Shown here: positions 43,928 to 52,458 of the stretch, piece after piece
Layout of the letters: each line of letters starts with the position of its first letter
How positions within the stretch are numbered: the stretch's first letter is position 1
From: JAWRCU01 sp033542235
GTDB lineage: Bacteria > Pseudomonadota > Alphaproteobacteria > Rhizobiales > Rhizobiaceae
DNA length: 64,000 nucleotides
Assembly: GCF_033542235.1 (NCBI RefSeq)
Contig: NZ_JAWRCU010000001.1
Span: 558,001 to 622,000 of the forward strand
Reading direction: 5' to 3'
Notes under the pieces: generated by a model
Databases searched by the model: none
Seen by the model: only the letters and a program-made list of their open reading frames with translations
Told to the model about the DNA's origin: nothing
Translations under genes and position numbers: made by a program

Positions 43928-45195
43928 CTCGGCGCTCCGCCGGCCGGGCCCTCTTGTGCGACCGTCGTCCCGGCAGCATTGTCTGCAGCGTCCACCCGAA
44001 CCGGTGTGCCGTCGGTAAGCCGTGTCTGTCCTTCAACGACCACACGCTCACCGCTCTTCAACCCCCCGCTCACCGCGACGTTGTCGCCGACGGTCAACGC
44101 GACCTTGATCTGGCGCAACTCCACCTTGTTGTCCGGCTTCACGACATAGACGAACGGGCCCTTCTGGCCGGACTGGACCGCCACGGTCGGAACGGAGGTC
44201 AGCTGGGACGCCACCCCCGCGTCGAGCACGACATCGACATATTGGCCCGGCCAGAGCATCAGATCCGGATTCGGAACCGTGGCTCTCGCCGAAATGGTGC
44301 CCGAGGCCGTATCGACGCTGGAATCCAGGAAATCGAGCGTTCCCTTGCCGATCGGTTTCGGGTCGCCGTCGGCATGGAGAGTGACTGCGTCCGGCTGCGG
44401 CGAGGCGAGCGCCTTCTGCAAGAGAGCGAAGTCGCTCTCCGGCAAGTTGAAGGTAACCCGCAGAGGATCGATTTGTGTGAGGGTGACCAGGGGCGTCGAG
44501 GTGCTGGCGTTGTTGTTCGTGGTGAGATCGCCGACGGCGACACTGATCGCGCCGAGCCGACCGGAGATCGGGGCGGTGATCGTGGCGTAGCCGAGCTGCA
44601 CCGTGTCGACGTCGAGCTGAGCTTGATCGGCAGCAACGTTGGCCTCACCGGCTTTCTCGTTTGCCAACGCCTGGTCGTAGGCTTGTTGCGTGCCGGCCTG
44701 TCTGTCCATCAGGTTCTTGGCTCGCTTCAAATCCGCCTGCGCGCTTATCAGCATGGCCTGGTCCTTGGCGAGCGCGGCCTTGTCGCGCTCCACCTGGGCC
44801 TTGAGCGCGCGGTCGTCGAGCTGGAACAGGAGATCGCCGGCCTTCACCATCTGTCCGTCTTTCGCGGCAATCGAGACGATCTGGCTCGAAATGCGGGAGC
44901 TGATGCCGACCACCGCAGGCGAAGAGATCGAGCCGATGGCATAGCGACGGATCGGAAAATCAGCCGTAGAGGCAGTGGCCGTGACGACAGTGACCGTCCG
45001 CGCCCCACTGGCATGCTGCTTCTTTTGCCCGGCATCCGGCTGCTTTGGTCCGGAATCCGACTGCCTTTGCCCGGCACCGGGCTGCGCGAATGACAGGGCA
45101 GGCTCCAACTTTCCCGCTATTTCCGGCCAGAAATACAGTCCCGCACTCGCGACGCACGCGGCCACGAGGACCGAAAACACGATCTTCCTGCGCAT
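43924..45195 (-). CDS. RND efflux pump periplasmic adaptor
   Basis: A 423-residue membrane fusion protein started at 45195 (MRRKIVFSVLVAACV), with an N-terminal signal/anchor helix (about 4-22). A low-complexity Gln/Gly/Ala/Asp linker with repeats of PDAGQ/KQ covers 30-65. Then follow the lipoyl and hairpin parts (coiled coil about 105-190) and the barrel with VAVGDLTTNNNAS near 225. First gene of a two-gene RND operon. Substrate range is not told by sequence. Confidence 0.92.
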   Translation of the reverse strand: MRRKIVFSVLVAACVASAGLYFWPEIAGKLEPALSFAQPGAGQRQSDSGPKQPDAGQKKQHASGARTVTVVTATASTADFPIRRYAIGSISSPAVVGISSRISSQIVSIAAKDGQMVKAGDLLFQLDDRALKAQVERDKAALAKDQAMLISAQADLKRAKNLMDRQAGTQQAYDQALANEKAGEANVAADQAQLDVDTVQLGYATITAPISGRLGAISVAVGDLTTNNNASTSTPLVTLTQIDPLRVTFNLPESDFALLQKALASPQPDAVTLHADGDPKPIGKGTLDFLDSSVDTASGTISARATVPNPDLMLWPGQYVDVVLDAGVASQLTSVPTVAVQSGQKGPFVYVVKPDNKVELRQIKVALTVGDNVAVSGGLKSGERVVVEGQTRLTDGTPVRVDAADNAAGTTVAQEGPAGGAPR

Positions 45196-45349
45196 CGTCT
45201 GGACCCCTTCCACACACGCCAAACGCCGGGGCTCCGCAGCGCGGAGTCACAAAGGTCCTCCCATACATAATGCGGGAGCGCGGCAGAAAACCGGCTCCGG
45301 CTTCACATTAAAAAGATTTAATGAGCGAAATGCCTGGAGTGGCTGCCGA

Positions 45350-45943
45350 CTACTTGAGCATCGGCCAGAGTGTGACGGCGAGCAGCAGGCCCATCGCGAT
45401 GTTGAACCATTTGAGCCGCGCCGCGTCGGACAGGAAGCCGCGCAGCGCCATGCCAAAACCGGCCCAGGAGGAAACACTCGGAAGGTTGACCGCGGCAAAG
45501 GCAACCACGACGATTGCCGCAGAAAGGAAGGGCTGGTCGGGGTCGGTGTAGACAGCCATCGCAGTCAGCGCCATCACCCATGCCTTGGGATTTACCCACT
45601 GGAAAGCCGCCGCTTCGATGAAGCGCATTGGTCGCGCCCCCGCTGCAGCCTCCCCGAGCGAGCGTGACATCGCCACCCGGTAAGCGAGATAGAGCAGATA
45701 GGCACCGCCTGCGATCTTCAGTGCGGTGTGCATGGCCGGGAACGCAATGAGCACAGCACCAAGCCCGGCGCCGACCCCGATCAGCAGCGAGGCGAAGCCG
45801 GCTGCTATCCCGAACATATGCGGGATCGTCCTGCTGAACCCAAAATTCACGCCCGAAGCGAGCAGCATGAAATTATTCGGCCCCGGGGTGATCGAAGTGA
45901 CAAAGGCATAGACGAGAAGCGCAGCAAAGGTATCGGCGGACAT
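45350..45943 (-). CDS. LysE-family amino acid exporter
   Basis: A 197-residue protein with six membrane helices. The N-terminus carries the family motif TSITPGPNNFMLLASGVNFG near 16-35, and FQWVNPKAWVMALTAMA near 112-128 is the second conserved block. Exports an amino acid or homoserine lactone type compound. Its promoter holds a short perfect inverted repeat 23 bp before the start. No divergent regulator gene is visible beside it. Confidence 0.9.
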   Translation of the reverse strand: MSADTFAALLVYAFVTSITPGPNNFMLLASGVNFGFSRTIPHMFGIAAGFASLLIGVGAGLGAVLIAFPAMHTALKIAGGAYLLYLAYRVAMSRSLGEAAAGARPMRFIEAAAFQWVNPKAWVMALTAMAVYTDPDQPFLSAAIVVVAFAAVNLPSVSSWAGFGMALRGFLSDAARLKWFNIAMGLLLAVTLWPMLK

Positions 45944-45965
45944 GAGTCTTTCCGGAGCATTTTAT

Positions 45966-45980
45966 GTCAGTATTACTGAC
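45966..45980. promoter_or_regulatory. inverted repeat upstream of the LysE gene
   Basis: GTCAGT-ATT-ACTGAC, a perfect 6-3-6 dyad, centred 30 bp upstream of the LysE-family start codon (45943, minus strand). Likely operator of a small dimeric regulator encoded elsewhere. Confidence 0.5.
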
Positions 45981-46151
45981 CTAAGGTGTCGATCTCGCCA
46001 ACCCGAATTGTTGTCCCCATGGCAATTGCTTGATCAGCTGCCGCCGATGCCCGGCAGTGCCGCAAGAACGGCGCGGGCGATCCGCAATGACGTCGTGCGG
46101 AGCGCCTTCGATGAAGTGGAAGCTTCGTCCGTCGCGATGGAGGATGCGAAT

Positions 46152-46724
46152 CTACATCCCTTGCGGGCCGCGGTTCATCGCCGCTATGCCGGTTCGGCAT
46201 ACCTCGGTCAGACCGAGCGGTTTCATGATCGCGATGAACTGCTCGATCTTCGATACACGGCCGGTGATCTCGAAGATGAAATGCTCGGTATTGGCGTCGA
46301 TCACGCTGGCCCGGAATGCATCCGCCAGCCGCAGCGCCTCGACCCGATTGTCACCGGTACCGGTCACCTTCACGAGGGCGAGTTCGCGCTCGAGCGGCCG
46401 CTCCTGGCCGAGTTCCAGCGCCCTCACCGACAGGTCGACGACTCGATGCACCGGCACGATACGCTCGAGCTGGTGCTTGATCTGCTCGAGCACATGCGGG
46501 GTGCCGCGCGTCACGATGGTGATGCGCGACAGGTGCTTTTCGTGCTCCGTCTCTGAGACGGTCAGACTCTCGATGTTATAGCCTCGGCCTGAGAACAGCC
46601 CGATGACGCGAGCAAGCACGCCCGGCTCGTTGTCGACGAGCACCGAGAGCGTATGCGTTTCAGGCTTTTCCGTTTCCATCGCGATGAAATAGGCGGAGCC
46701 GGTAGGTTGAAGCTGGGCGTTCAT
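46152..46724 (-). CDS. ilvN: acetolactate synthase small (regulatory) subunit
   Basis: A 190-residue protein started at 46724. Its ACT domain (residues about 24-95) reads THTLSVLVDNEPGVLARVIG then GRGYNIESLTV, the valine-binding pattern. The C-terminal half (about 100-180) is the typical second ALS-ss domain. It activates and confers valine feedback on IlvI. It follows ilvI by 58 bp on the same strand and so is under the same attenuator. Also called IlvH in other bacteria. Confidence 0.95.
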   Translation of the reverse strand: MNAQLQPTGSAYFIAMETEKPETHTLSVLVDNEPGVLARVIGLFSGRGYNIESLTVSETEHEKHLSRITIVTRGTPHVLEQIKHQLERIVPVHRVVDLSVRALELGQERPLERELALVKVTGTGDNRVEALRLADAFRASVIDANTEHFIFEITGRVSKIEQFIAIMKPLGLTEVCRTGIAAMNRGPQGM

Positions 46725-46782
46725 TGTTGACTCTCGATTGCAAACTGCACGGCCAAGTTCTGATTGAGTTCCCCGCCCGTCA

Positions 46783-48570
46783 CTACACCAGCTCCCTGCC
46801 CTTGGCGTCGATGGCGTTCGCCACCGCCTCGTCCGTCGCCTCGTCGGGCAACAGCATCTCATTGTGCGCCTTGCCCGATGGGATCATCGGGAAGCAATTG
46901 GCGAGGTTGACCACGCGGCAATCGAAGATCACAGGCTTCCTGACCGCAATCATTTCGTTGATCGCGTCGTCGAGATCGCCAGGCTTTTCGCAGCGTATGC
47001 CGTGGCCGCCATAGGCTTCCGCAAGCTTGACGAAGTCCGGCAGCGCCTCCGTATAGGAATGCGACAGCCGGTTTCCATGAAGCAGTTGCTGCCACTGCCG
47101 CACCATGCCCATGTACTGATTATTGAGGATGAAGATCTTGATCGGCGCATCGTGCTGCACTGCGGCCGACATTTCCTGCATCGTCATCAGTACCGAAGCA
47201 TCGCCGGCAATGTCGACGACCAGCGCATCCGGATGGGCGATCTGCACGCCGAGCGCAGCCGGCAGGCCGTAGCCCATGGTGCCCAGGCCGCCCGAGGTCA
47301 TCCAGCGGTTCGGCTTCTCGAAGTGGTAGTGCTGCGCAGCCCACATCTGATGCTGGCCGACCTCGGTGGTGATGTAGGTGTCCTTGTCCTTGGTGAGTTC
47401 GTAGAGCCGCTCGATCGCATATTGCGGCATGATCACCTGGTCGTTCTGCTTGTATGCGAGCGAATCCCGCGCCCGCCAGCGCGCGATCTGCTCCCACCAC
47501 GGATAGAGCGCCTTCTTGTCGAGCTTGACGCTTGCCCGCCACAACCGGACCATGTCTTCCAGCACGCGACCGACGTCACCCAGGATCGGCACGTCGACCC
47601 TGACGTTCTTGTTGATCGAGGACGGATCGATGTCGATGTGGATCTTCACCGAATTGGGGGAGAATGCGTTGACTCTGCCTGTGATGCGGTCGTCGAAGCG
47701 CGCGCCGATGCAAAGCATCACATCGCAATCGTGCATGGCCATATTGGCTTCGTAGGTGCCGTGCATGCCGAGCATGCCGAGCCAGCTCTTGCCGCTCGCC
47801 GGATAGGCGCCGAGGCCCATCAGTGTCGAGGTGATCGGGAACCCGGTGATCTCCACCAGCTCGCGCAGCAGATGGCTTGCCTGCGGCCCGGAATTGATGA
47901 CACCGCCACCGGTATAGATGATCGGCCTCTTCGCGGACGCCATCAGCGCGACCGCAGCGCGGATCTTCTCGAGGTCGCCTTCGGTCTTCGGGTGGTAGCT
48001 CATGCGCGGTGCGGTCTGCGGCGGCGTATAAATGCCCTTTGCAAACTGGACGTCCTTCGGGATGTCGACGACCACAGGCCCGGGCCGCCCCGTGGTGGCG
48101 ACGTGGAAAGCCTCGTGTAGAGTCGCGGCGAGCTCGTTCACGTCCTTCACCAGCCAGTTGTGCTTCGTGCATGGCCGCGTGATGCCCACCGTATCGCATT
48201 CCTGGAAAGCGTCCGAGCCGATCAGCGCGGTCGGCACCTGGCCGGTGATGCAGACGAGCGGGATCGAATCCATGAGCGCGTCCTGCAAGGGCGTCACGGC
48301 ATTGGTCGCGCCGGGGCCGGAGGTGACGAGCATGACGCCCGCCTTGCCGGTCGAGCGCGCATAGCCTTCCGCCGCATGGCCGGCTCCCTGCTCATGCCTC
48401 ACGAGAATGTGCTGGACAGTCTCCTGCTGGAAAAGCTCGTCATAAATCGGAAGTACGGCGCCGCCGGGATAGCCGAAAATGTGCTTGACGTCGTTGTCAC
48501 GCAGCGCCTGTACCACCATCTCGGCGCCCGTCATCTCGCGTCGTCCGCTCTCTTCGCCTGGCTTTTCCAT
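46783..48570 (-). CDS. ilvI: acetolactate synthase large (catalytic) subunit
   Basis: A 595-residue ThDP enzyme started at the ATG at 48570 (MEKPGEESGRREMTGAEMVV); a longer frame upstream runs into the attenuator and is not native. The catalytic Glu lies in LVRHEQGAGHAAEGYAR near 56-72; FAD/ThDP domains follow, with the Mg/ThDP motif GDASVLMTMQEM...LNNQYMG near 455-485. It makes acetolactate and acetohydroxybutyrate, the first shared step of Val, Leu and Ile synthesis. The 5' leader (48571-48750) holds a peptide rich in branched-chain codons and a terminator, so expression is controlled by attenuation. ilvN follows in the same operon. Confidence 0.97.
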   Translation of the reverse strand: MEKPGEESGRREMTGAEMVVQALRDNDVKHIFGYPGGAVLPIYDELFQQETVQHILVRHEQGAGHAAEGYARSTGKAGVMLVTSGPGATNAVTPLQDALMDSIPLVCITGQVPTALIGSDAFQECDTVGITRPCTKHNWLVKDVNELAATLHEAFHVATTGRPGPVVVDIPKDVQFAKGIYTPPQTAPRMSYHPKTEGDLEKIRAAVALMASAKRPIIYTGGGVINSGPQASHLLRELVEITGFPITSTLMGLGAYPASGKSWLGMLGMHGTYEANMAMHDCDVMLCIGARFDDRITGRVNAFSPNSVKIHIDIDPSSINKNVRVDVPILGDVGRVLEDMVRLWRASVKLDKKALYPWWEQIARWRARDSLAYKQNDQVIMPQYAIERLYELTKDKDTYITTEVGQHQMWAAQHYHFEKPNRWMTSGGLGTMGYGLPAALGVQIAHPDALVVDIAGDASVLMTMQEMSAAVQHDAPIKIFILNNQYMGMVRQWQQLLHGNRLSHSYTEALPDFVKLAEAYGGHGIRCEKPGDLDDAINEMIAVRKPVIFDCRVVNLANCFPMIPSGKAHNEMLLPDEATDEAVANAIDAKGRELV

Positions 48571-48633
48571 GGGTCTTGTCCGTCTTTCCGCGCCTCTCTG
48601 GCGCCTGCAATTTCCAGTCCTGAACTCGGGTAA

Positions 48634-48659
48634 CAAAAAAGGCCCCCGAGGGAGCCTTT
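48634..48659 (-). terminator. attenuator terminator of the ilvI-ilvN operon
   Basis: On the minus strand AAAGGC-T-CCC pairs with GGG-G-GCCTTT around a TC loop, followed by six Ts (plus-strand A run 48635-48640). It lies between the leader peptide stop (48691) and the ilvI start (48570). Upstream, 48704-48712 is perfectly complementary to 48665-48673 (9 bp) and encloses a small hairpin at 48686-48700 whose loop contains the leader stop codon; these are candidates for the alternative fold. Confidence 0.88.
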
Positions 48660-48690
48660 GCGTCGCGCATGGGAGGTTTTCGCCCGGCGG

Positions 48691-48744
48691 TTACACCGCC
48701 TTGCCCATGCGCCTTCCTACTACGAGAATGATTGCCGATTTCAT
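48691..48744 (-). CDS. ilv attenuator leader peptide
   Basis: A 17-codon frame, ATG at 48744 and TAA at 48691, encodes MKSAIILVVGRRMGKAV. Five consecutive codons specify Ile-Ile-Leu-Val-Val, exactly the three end products of the pathway. Low levels of charged tRNA for any of them would stall the ribosome there and prevent the downstream terminator from forming. This is the classical arrangement of ilv attenuators, here in front of ilvI. A predicted promoter ends about 9 bp upstream. Confidence 0.92.
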   Translation of the reverse strand: MKSAIILVVGRRMGKAV

Positions 48745-48752
48745 GGGCGCGG

Positions 48753-48782
48753 ACTTTAAGGGCCAAACGAGCTCCGCGTCAA
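48753..48782 (-). promoter_or_regulatory. predicted sigma70-type promoter of ilvI-ilvN
   Basis: On the minus strand TTGACG (plus 48777-48782) is followed after 18 bp by TAAAGT (plus 48753-48758), five and four matches to the -35 and -10 consensus. The start site would fall just before the leader peptide ATG, giving a very short leader 5' end. Confidence 0.5.
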
Positions 48783-48809
48783 TGGCGAATTCGTTTTTCC
48801 TGCACTCGC

Positions 48810-49361
48810 TCAAGCCGTTCGTTGCGGGCGCGGCTGGGCAGCCAGTCCGATCCGTTTCCAGTAGACCAGTGTTCCGGTCAGGCCGCCATGCGGCTTCAAC
48901 GCATAATCCGGTATTTCGCCGGCCAGAATGAATCCCAGCCTTTCATAAAGCCCGGCAGCTCCCTCTTCGGCGGCCGTATCCAGAACAAGCAGGGTCTTGC
49001 CTCTCTCGACGGCAAGTTCCTCGGCAGCGTGCATCAGCCGCGTGGCGATGCCCCTGCCCCGGTGGCTGAGGCTTGTCATCATCTTGGCGATCTCGGCCCG
49101 GTGCGGTTGATTGGGAGGAAAATCGAGCAGCAAGGTCACGGTGGCGACCAGGGCCTCGCCATCGAAGGCGCCCAGCACGACCCTTTCGCCCCGCTCCGCC
49201 AACGCCAGCGAGTTGCACCAGAAGCCCGCCGCGACTTCCGGCGCCAGCGGATGCATGAAGCTGACCGATCCGCCTGCTGCAACCGTCTCGATCAGCATTT
49301 CGGTCAGCTGCTTCACCGTCTCAGGCAACGCCGTGAGCGGCCTGATGTCGATCGAGTGCAT
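48810..49361 (-). CDS. GNAT-family N-acetyltransferase
   Basis: A 183-residue acetyltransferase. Motif A with the acetyl-CoA loop is LSHRGRGIATRLMHAAEEL near 98-116 (Q/R-x-x-G-x-A pattern), preceded by strand ALVATVTLLLDF. Residues 120-140 (TLLVLDTAAEEGAAGLYERLGF) form the last conserved block. Substrate unknown. It ends 27 bp before the ilv promoter. The 49397-49702 and XRE-cupin genes lie upstream on the same strand. Confidence 0.88.
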   Translation of the reverse strand: MHSIDIRPLTALPETVKQLTEMLIETVAAGGSVSFMHPLAPEVAAGFWCNSLALAERGERVVLGAFDGEALVATVTLLLDFPPNQPHRAEIAKMMTSLSHRGRGIATRLMHAAEELAVERGKTLLVLDTAAEEGAAGLYERLGFILAGEIPDYALKPHGGLTGTLVYWKRIGLAAQPRPQRTA

Positions 49362-49396
49362 GCGCTGATTTCCCCTTCCTTAACTACGCGGGCAGA

Positions 49397-49702
49397 TCAG
49401 TCGAAATGACTGGACCGCCTGCGCTTTCTGGCGCGCTTGATCTCCTCGACCCGCGCATCTCCGGCCTGCAGGTGGCGCCCGCGCTCCAGGAGCTCGAGCG
49501 TGTATTCCTCATAGGTCAGCCCGGCTGCTTCCGCCCTCTCGAGCCGGAACAACGCAATGTCGCGCGATTTCGGCTTCCAGGCCGCTGCATGAGCACGCTT
49601 CCAATGGAGGAACCGGTGGGGATCGCCCTTGCCCCAAGGCGGGCCTTCATAATTATCGAGCGGCGGGCCGAGATTGTGCCCCTGTCCCGGTCGGCGTGGC
49701 AT
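49397..49702 (-). CDS. hypothetical basic protein, 101 aa
   Basis: A small soluble protein, rich in Arg, starting MPRRPGQGHNLGPPLD. The middle part (HRFLHWKRAHAAAWKPKSRDIALFR) contains a Trp/Arg-rich helix, and the next segment AEAAGLTYEEYTLELLERGRHLQ is a second helix. The pattern GHNLGPP...W is known in conserved rhizobial hypotheticals of unknown function. A GTG directly upstream of the ATG would add one residue. It starts 5 bp after the XRE-cupin stop, so the two are cotranscribed. Confidence 0.7.
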   Translation of the reverse strand: MPRRPGQGHNLGPPLDNYEGPPWGKGDPHRFLHWKRAHAAAWKPKSRDIALFRLERAEAAGLTYEEYTLELLERGRHLQAGDARVEEIKRARKRRRSSHFD

Positions 49703-49707
49703 CACGG

Positions 49708-50274
49708 CTAAACCCTGATCAGCGCAACGAGATAGACGGCCGCGCCCGGCCCAGGCGCGTGGAACACGCAGTCGGACGGCGGGCCGAGCGAAAGGCAGTC
49801 GCCGGGCTGCATGTCATGAACGACGTTGCCCTCGGTGAAGTCGAGCCGCCCCTCGATCAACCAGATCTGTTGCCGGATGAAAGCGTAGGACGCAGCGGGC
49901 AAGCGAACCGTTGCGCCGGCGGGCAGCTCGACGCGGATCAGTTCGAGCGGCATGTCCGATTCCGGTGAAAGGTGCCGGCGCACATAGCCGGTCTCCGGGT
50001 CGGTCCAGCGCGGCTGGTCCTCTTCCCTGAGCAGCCGTCCCCCACGCAACTCCGCGCGTGCGATCATCGCAGACAGCGTCATGCCGAACGCTGCCGCGAT
50101 CCGCACGAGCAAGGCCGCCGTCGGGCTTGCCTCACCGCGCTCGATGGCGCTGAGCATCGCCTTCGAGACACCGGCTCGTTCGGAAAGTTCGGCCAAACTC
50201 CAGTTCCGGACGGTGCGCTCAAGCCGCACCCGCTCGGCAATGCCGCTCTCCAAATTGTCTTCTATATCGATCAT
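49708..50274 (-). CDS. XRE-family regulator with C-terminal cupin domain
   Basis: A 188-residue regulator: HTH at residues 12-66 (NWSLAELSERAGVSKAMLSAIERGEASPT) and a cupin sensor domain at about 105-185 with LIRVELPAGATVRLP and IWLIEGRLDFTEGN. Proteins of this layout bind a small ligand and repress or activate nearby genes. Its start codon lies at the centre of a 13-bp perfect inverted repeat, which suggests direct autoregulation. It heads a probable operon with the hypothetical gene and perhaps the GNAT gene. Confidence 0.92.
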   Translation of the reverse strand: MIDIEDNLESGIAERVRLERTVRNWSLAELSERAGVSKAMLSAIERGEASPTAALLVRIAAAFGMTLSAMIARAELRGGRLLREEDQPRWTDPETGYVRRHLSPESDMPLELIRVELPAGATVRLPAASYAFIRQQIWLIEGRLDFTEGNVVHDMQPGDCLSLGPPSDCVFHAPGPGAAVYLVALIRV

Positions 50275-50294
50275 CTGGCCAATATAGAAGACAA
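50255..50294. promoter_or_regulatory. inverted repeat centred on the XRE-cupin start codon
   Basis: TTGTCTTCTATAT (50255-50267) and its exact reverse complement (50282-50294) are separated by 14 bp, with the gene's ATG (50272-50274) at the centre. On the minus strand TATATT forms a good -10 box that ends 6 bases before the ATG, with TTTTCA 17 bp upstream as a -35. This implies a leaderless or nearly leaderless mRNA and an operator that covers the promoter. Confidence 0.75.
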
Positions 50295-50627
50295 CGCTCT
50301 ACGTGAAAAGCCCCGATTGCGCCGCTTCGCTGCCGCCGGCGTCCTCCTCCAATTTTCTCCGCCGGATGCCGCAGGCGTCGACAAACAAACGAGGAACACT
50401 GCTATCAGCCGATATCGGATGTTGAGCTTATGCTGCAGCGATATGGGCCGCGATGGTGGCCACGATCCGGCGACCCATCTGTGAGCGGCAGCTTACGAAG
50501 CTGAATGCCTTGGGATCGCTAAAAAGCGGCGAATTCCCTTAACATCTGTTACACCATCCCCTCTCACGCGCCCTTAACGTGCCGCGATTATGTTCCGCGA
50601 ACAGGGGGGCCAGAGGGCGAGTGGTTC
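50295..50627. other. intergenic region before the HerA-like gene
   Basis: About 330 bp between the divergent XRE-cupin and HerA-like genes. No gene, tRNA or strong hairpin was seen beyond the operator described separately. Confidence 0.4.
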
Positions 50628-52457
50628 ATGTTTGCAGACCGGGGCAGCACCGCCGGCGAGACGACTTCGCAGGAGCGTCGCGAAAGAGCGCAGCCCGACC
50701 ACCGCGTGCTCGGCCACGTGGTGCAATGCGACGGCGCGCGCGCTGTCATAGCCGCACAGGCGGACTATGAGGACGGGTCCGTCACTGGACTGTGGACCGT
50801 CGGCAAGATGGTCTCGATCAACCTCGATACGACGCGCACGGTCGGCCTGGTCTACGCAATCAGCAAATCGGACCGGCAATGGGCTACTGAGAGCCGCAAC
50901 TCGATCGAAGTGAGCATCGAGCTGATCGGCGAAGTTCGCGACGACACGGCAGAGGGCAAGCCGGTCTTCGACCGCGGCATCACCAACTATCCCTATATCG
51001 GCGCCATCGCCCATCGCATCCGCGCGCGCGATCTCGCCGCCGTCTACGACCTTGCCGGCCGCCGCGCAGTGACTATCGGTCAGCTCTCGCAGGACGAGTC
51101 CATCGCGGCTTGCATCGCGATCGACGATACGCTCAATCGGCACTTCGCGGTGCTCGGCACCACCGGCGTCGGCAAGTCGACAGCGGTGGCGCTTCTCCTG
51201 CGCAAGGCGATCGAAGCCAGACCCGATCTGCGCGTGCTCATTCTCGACCCGCACAATGAATTCGCGCCATCCCTGCCCGAATTCGCGATGCGTATCGACA
51301 CGGGCTCGCTGGACCTGCCCTTCTGGCTATTCCGGCTGGAGGAGTTCACCGAGGTGCTGTTCCGCGGCCGCGAGACGGTGCCGGAAGAGATCGACCTGCT
51401 GCGCGACCTCATCCCGCAAGCCAAGCATGGCTTCCGCAATCTTGGAGGCTCACCGTATCTGCGTCGCGGCGGTGGGGATGCGATCACTGCGGACACGCCC
51501 GTCCCCTATCGCATGGCCGACCTGCTCAGGCTGATCGACGAGCGCATGGGGATGCTCGAAACGAAGAATGATCGGCCGATCTATCGCGCCCTGAAGAACC
51601 GCATCGAGGCGGCCATAAGCGACCCGCGCTACCGCTTCATGTTCCATTCGCGGCTCATTGAGGACACGATCCACGAGACGATCGGCAAGATCTTCCGTGT
51701 GCCGCACCAGGGCCGGCCGATCACTTGCTTCGAGATGGCCGGATTGCCGTCAGAGGTCGTGAATTCAGTTTGCTCCGTGCTTGCCCGGCTGGCCTTCGAC
51801 CTGGCTCTGTGGAGCGAGGGGAGGCTGCGGCTTCTGGTGCTTTGCGAGGAAGCGCACCGCTACATGCCTGCCGACCCGCGGCTCGGTTTTGCGCCGACCA
51901 GGCATGCCATGTCGCGGATCGCCAAGGAAGGCCGCAAGTATGGCTGCTATCTGGGCGTCGTCAGCCAGCGGCCCGGCGAACTCGACCCGACCATCCTTTC
52001 GCAATGCTCGACCGTCTTCGCGATGCGCCTTGCCAACGAGCAGGACCAGGCGATCATCCGGTCCGCGATCGCCGATTCCTCGGCCTCCACCCTCTCCTTC
52101 CTTTCATCCATGGGCCAGCGCGAGGCGATCGCGTTCGGCGAGGGTGTGGCCACCACGATGCGGCTGAAATTCGAGAAGATGCAGGGTCATCTTCTTCCGG
52201 GTGCAGCCAAGAAGCTTGTCGGCAGCGACGAGGCGGGCGAGACCGGCGACATCGACCTGGCAGCGGTGGTCGAGCGTCTCCGCAACGTTCCGAGAGCGCC
52301 TGTCCTGCCGACTGTCGGGGAGCCGGTGAATCCTATCCGTCAGGCAGGTGATTCCGAATACCGCAGGCCCGCTCCGCCGCCGCGCCCTGACGACGATCTC
52401 GACTTCGGATATGGGCTGAGACCGTCGACGTTCGGCCTCAGGCCCCAGCGGGACTAG
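50628..52457 (+). CDS. HerA-like DNA translocase/helicase
   Basis: A 609-residue FtsK/HerA-type ATPase. The N-terminal 110 residues form a HAS-barrel-like domain (VLGHVVQCDGARAVIAAQ, then VGKMVSINL). Walker A is LGTTGVGKST near 176-185, Walker B VLCEEAHRYMP near 403-413, and an Arg-finger-type region VVSQRPGELDPTILSQ lies near 444. HerA hexamers move along DNA and normally drive the nuclease NurA; no NurA gene is adjacent, as is usual for the bacterial stand-alone form. The last 50 residues are Pro/Arg-rich. It converges on the diguanylate cyclase gene with 1 bp between stops. Confidence 0.9.
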   Translation: MFADRGSTAGETTSQERRERAQPDHRVLGHVVQCDGARAVIAAQADYEDGSVTGLWTVGKMVSINLDTTRTVGLVYAISKSDRQWATESRNSIEVSIELIGEVRDDTAEGKPVFDRGITNYPYIGAIAHRIRARDLAAVYDLAGRRAVTIGQLSQDESIAACIAIDDTLNRHFAVLGTTGVGKSTAVALLLRKAIEARPDLRVLILDPHNEFAPSLPEFAMRIDTGSLDLPFWLFRLEEFTEVLFRGRETVPEEIDLLRDLIPQAKHGFRNLGGSPYLRRGGGDAITADTPVPYRMADLLRLIDERMGMLETKNDRPIYRALKNRIEAAISDPRYRFMFHSRLIEDTIHETIGKIFRVPHQGRPITCFEMAGLPSEVVNSVCSVLARLAFDLALWSEGRLRLLVLCEEAHRYMPADPRLGFAPTRHAMSRIAKEGRKYGCYLGVVSQRPGELDPTILSQCSTVFAMRLANEQDQAIIRSAIADSSASTLSFLSSMGQREAIAFGEGVATTMRLKFEKMQGHLLPGAAKKLVGSDEAGETGDIDLAAVVERLRNVPRAPVLPTVGEPVNPIRQAGDSEYRRPAPPPRPDDDLDFGYGLRPSTFGLRPQRD

Positions 52458-52458
52458 A

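Noticed and set aside
45982..46151. Relic of a gene between the LysE and ilvN genes
   Set aside because: Short open frames on both strands without any family similarity; too little to call.
46864..48120. Plus-strand frame of 418 codons opposite ilvI
   Set aside because: Shadow frame of the ilvI coding sequence without recognisable motifs.
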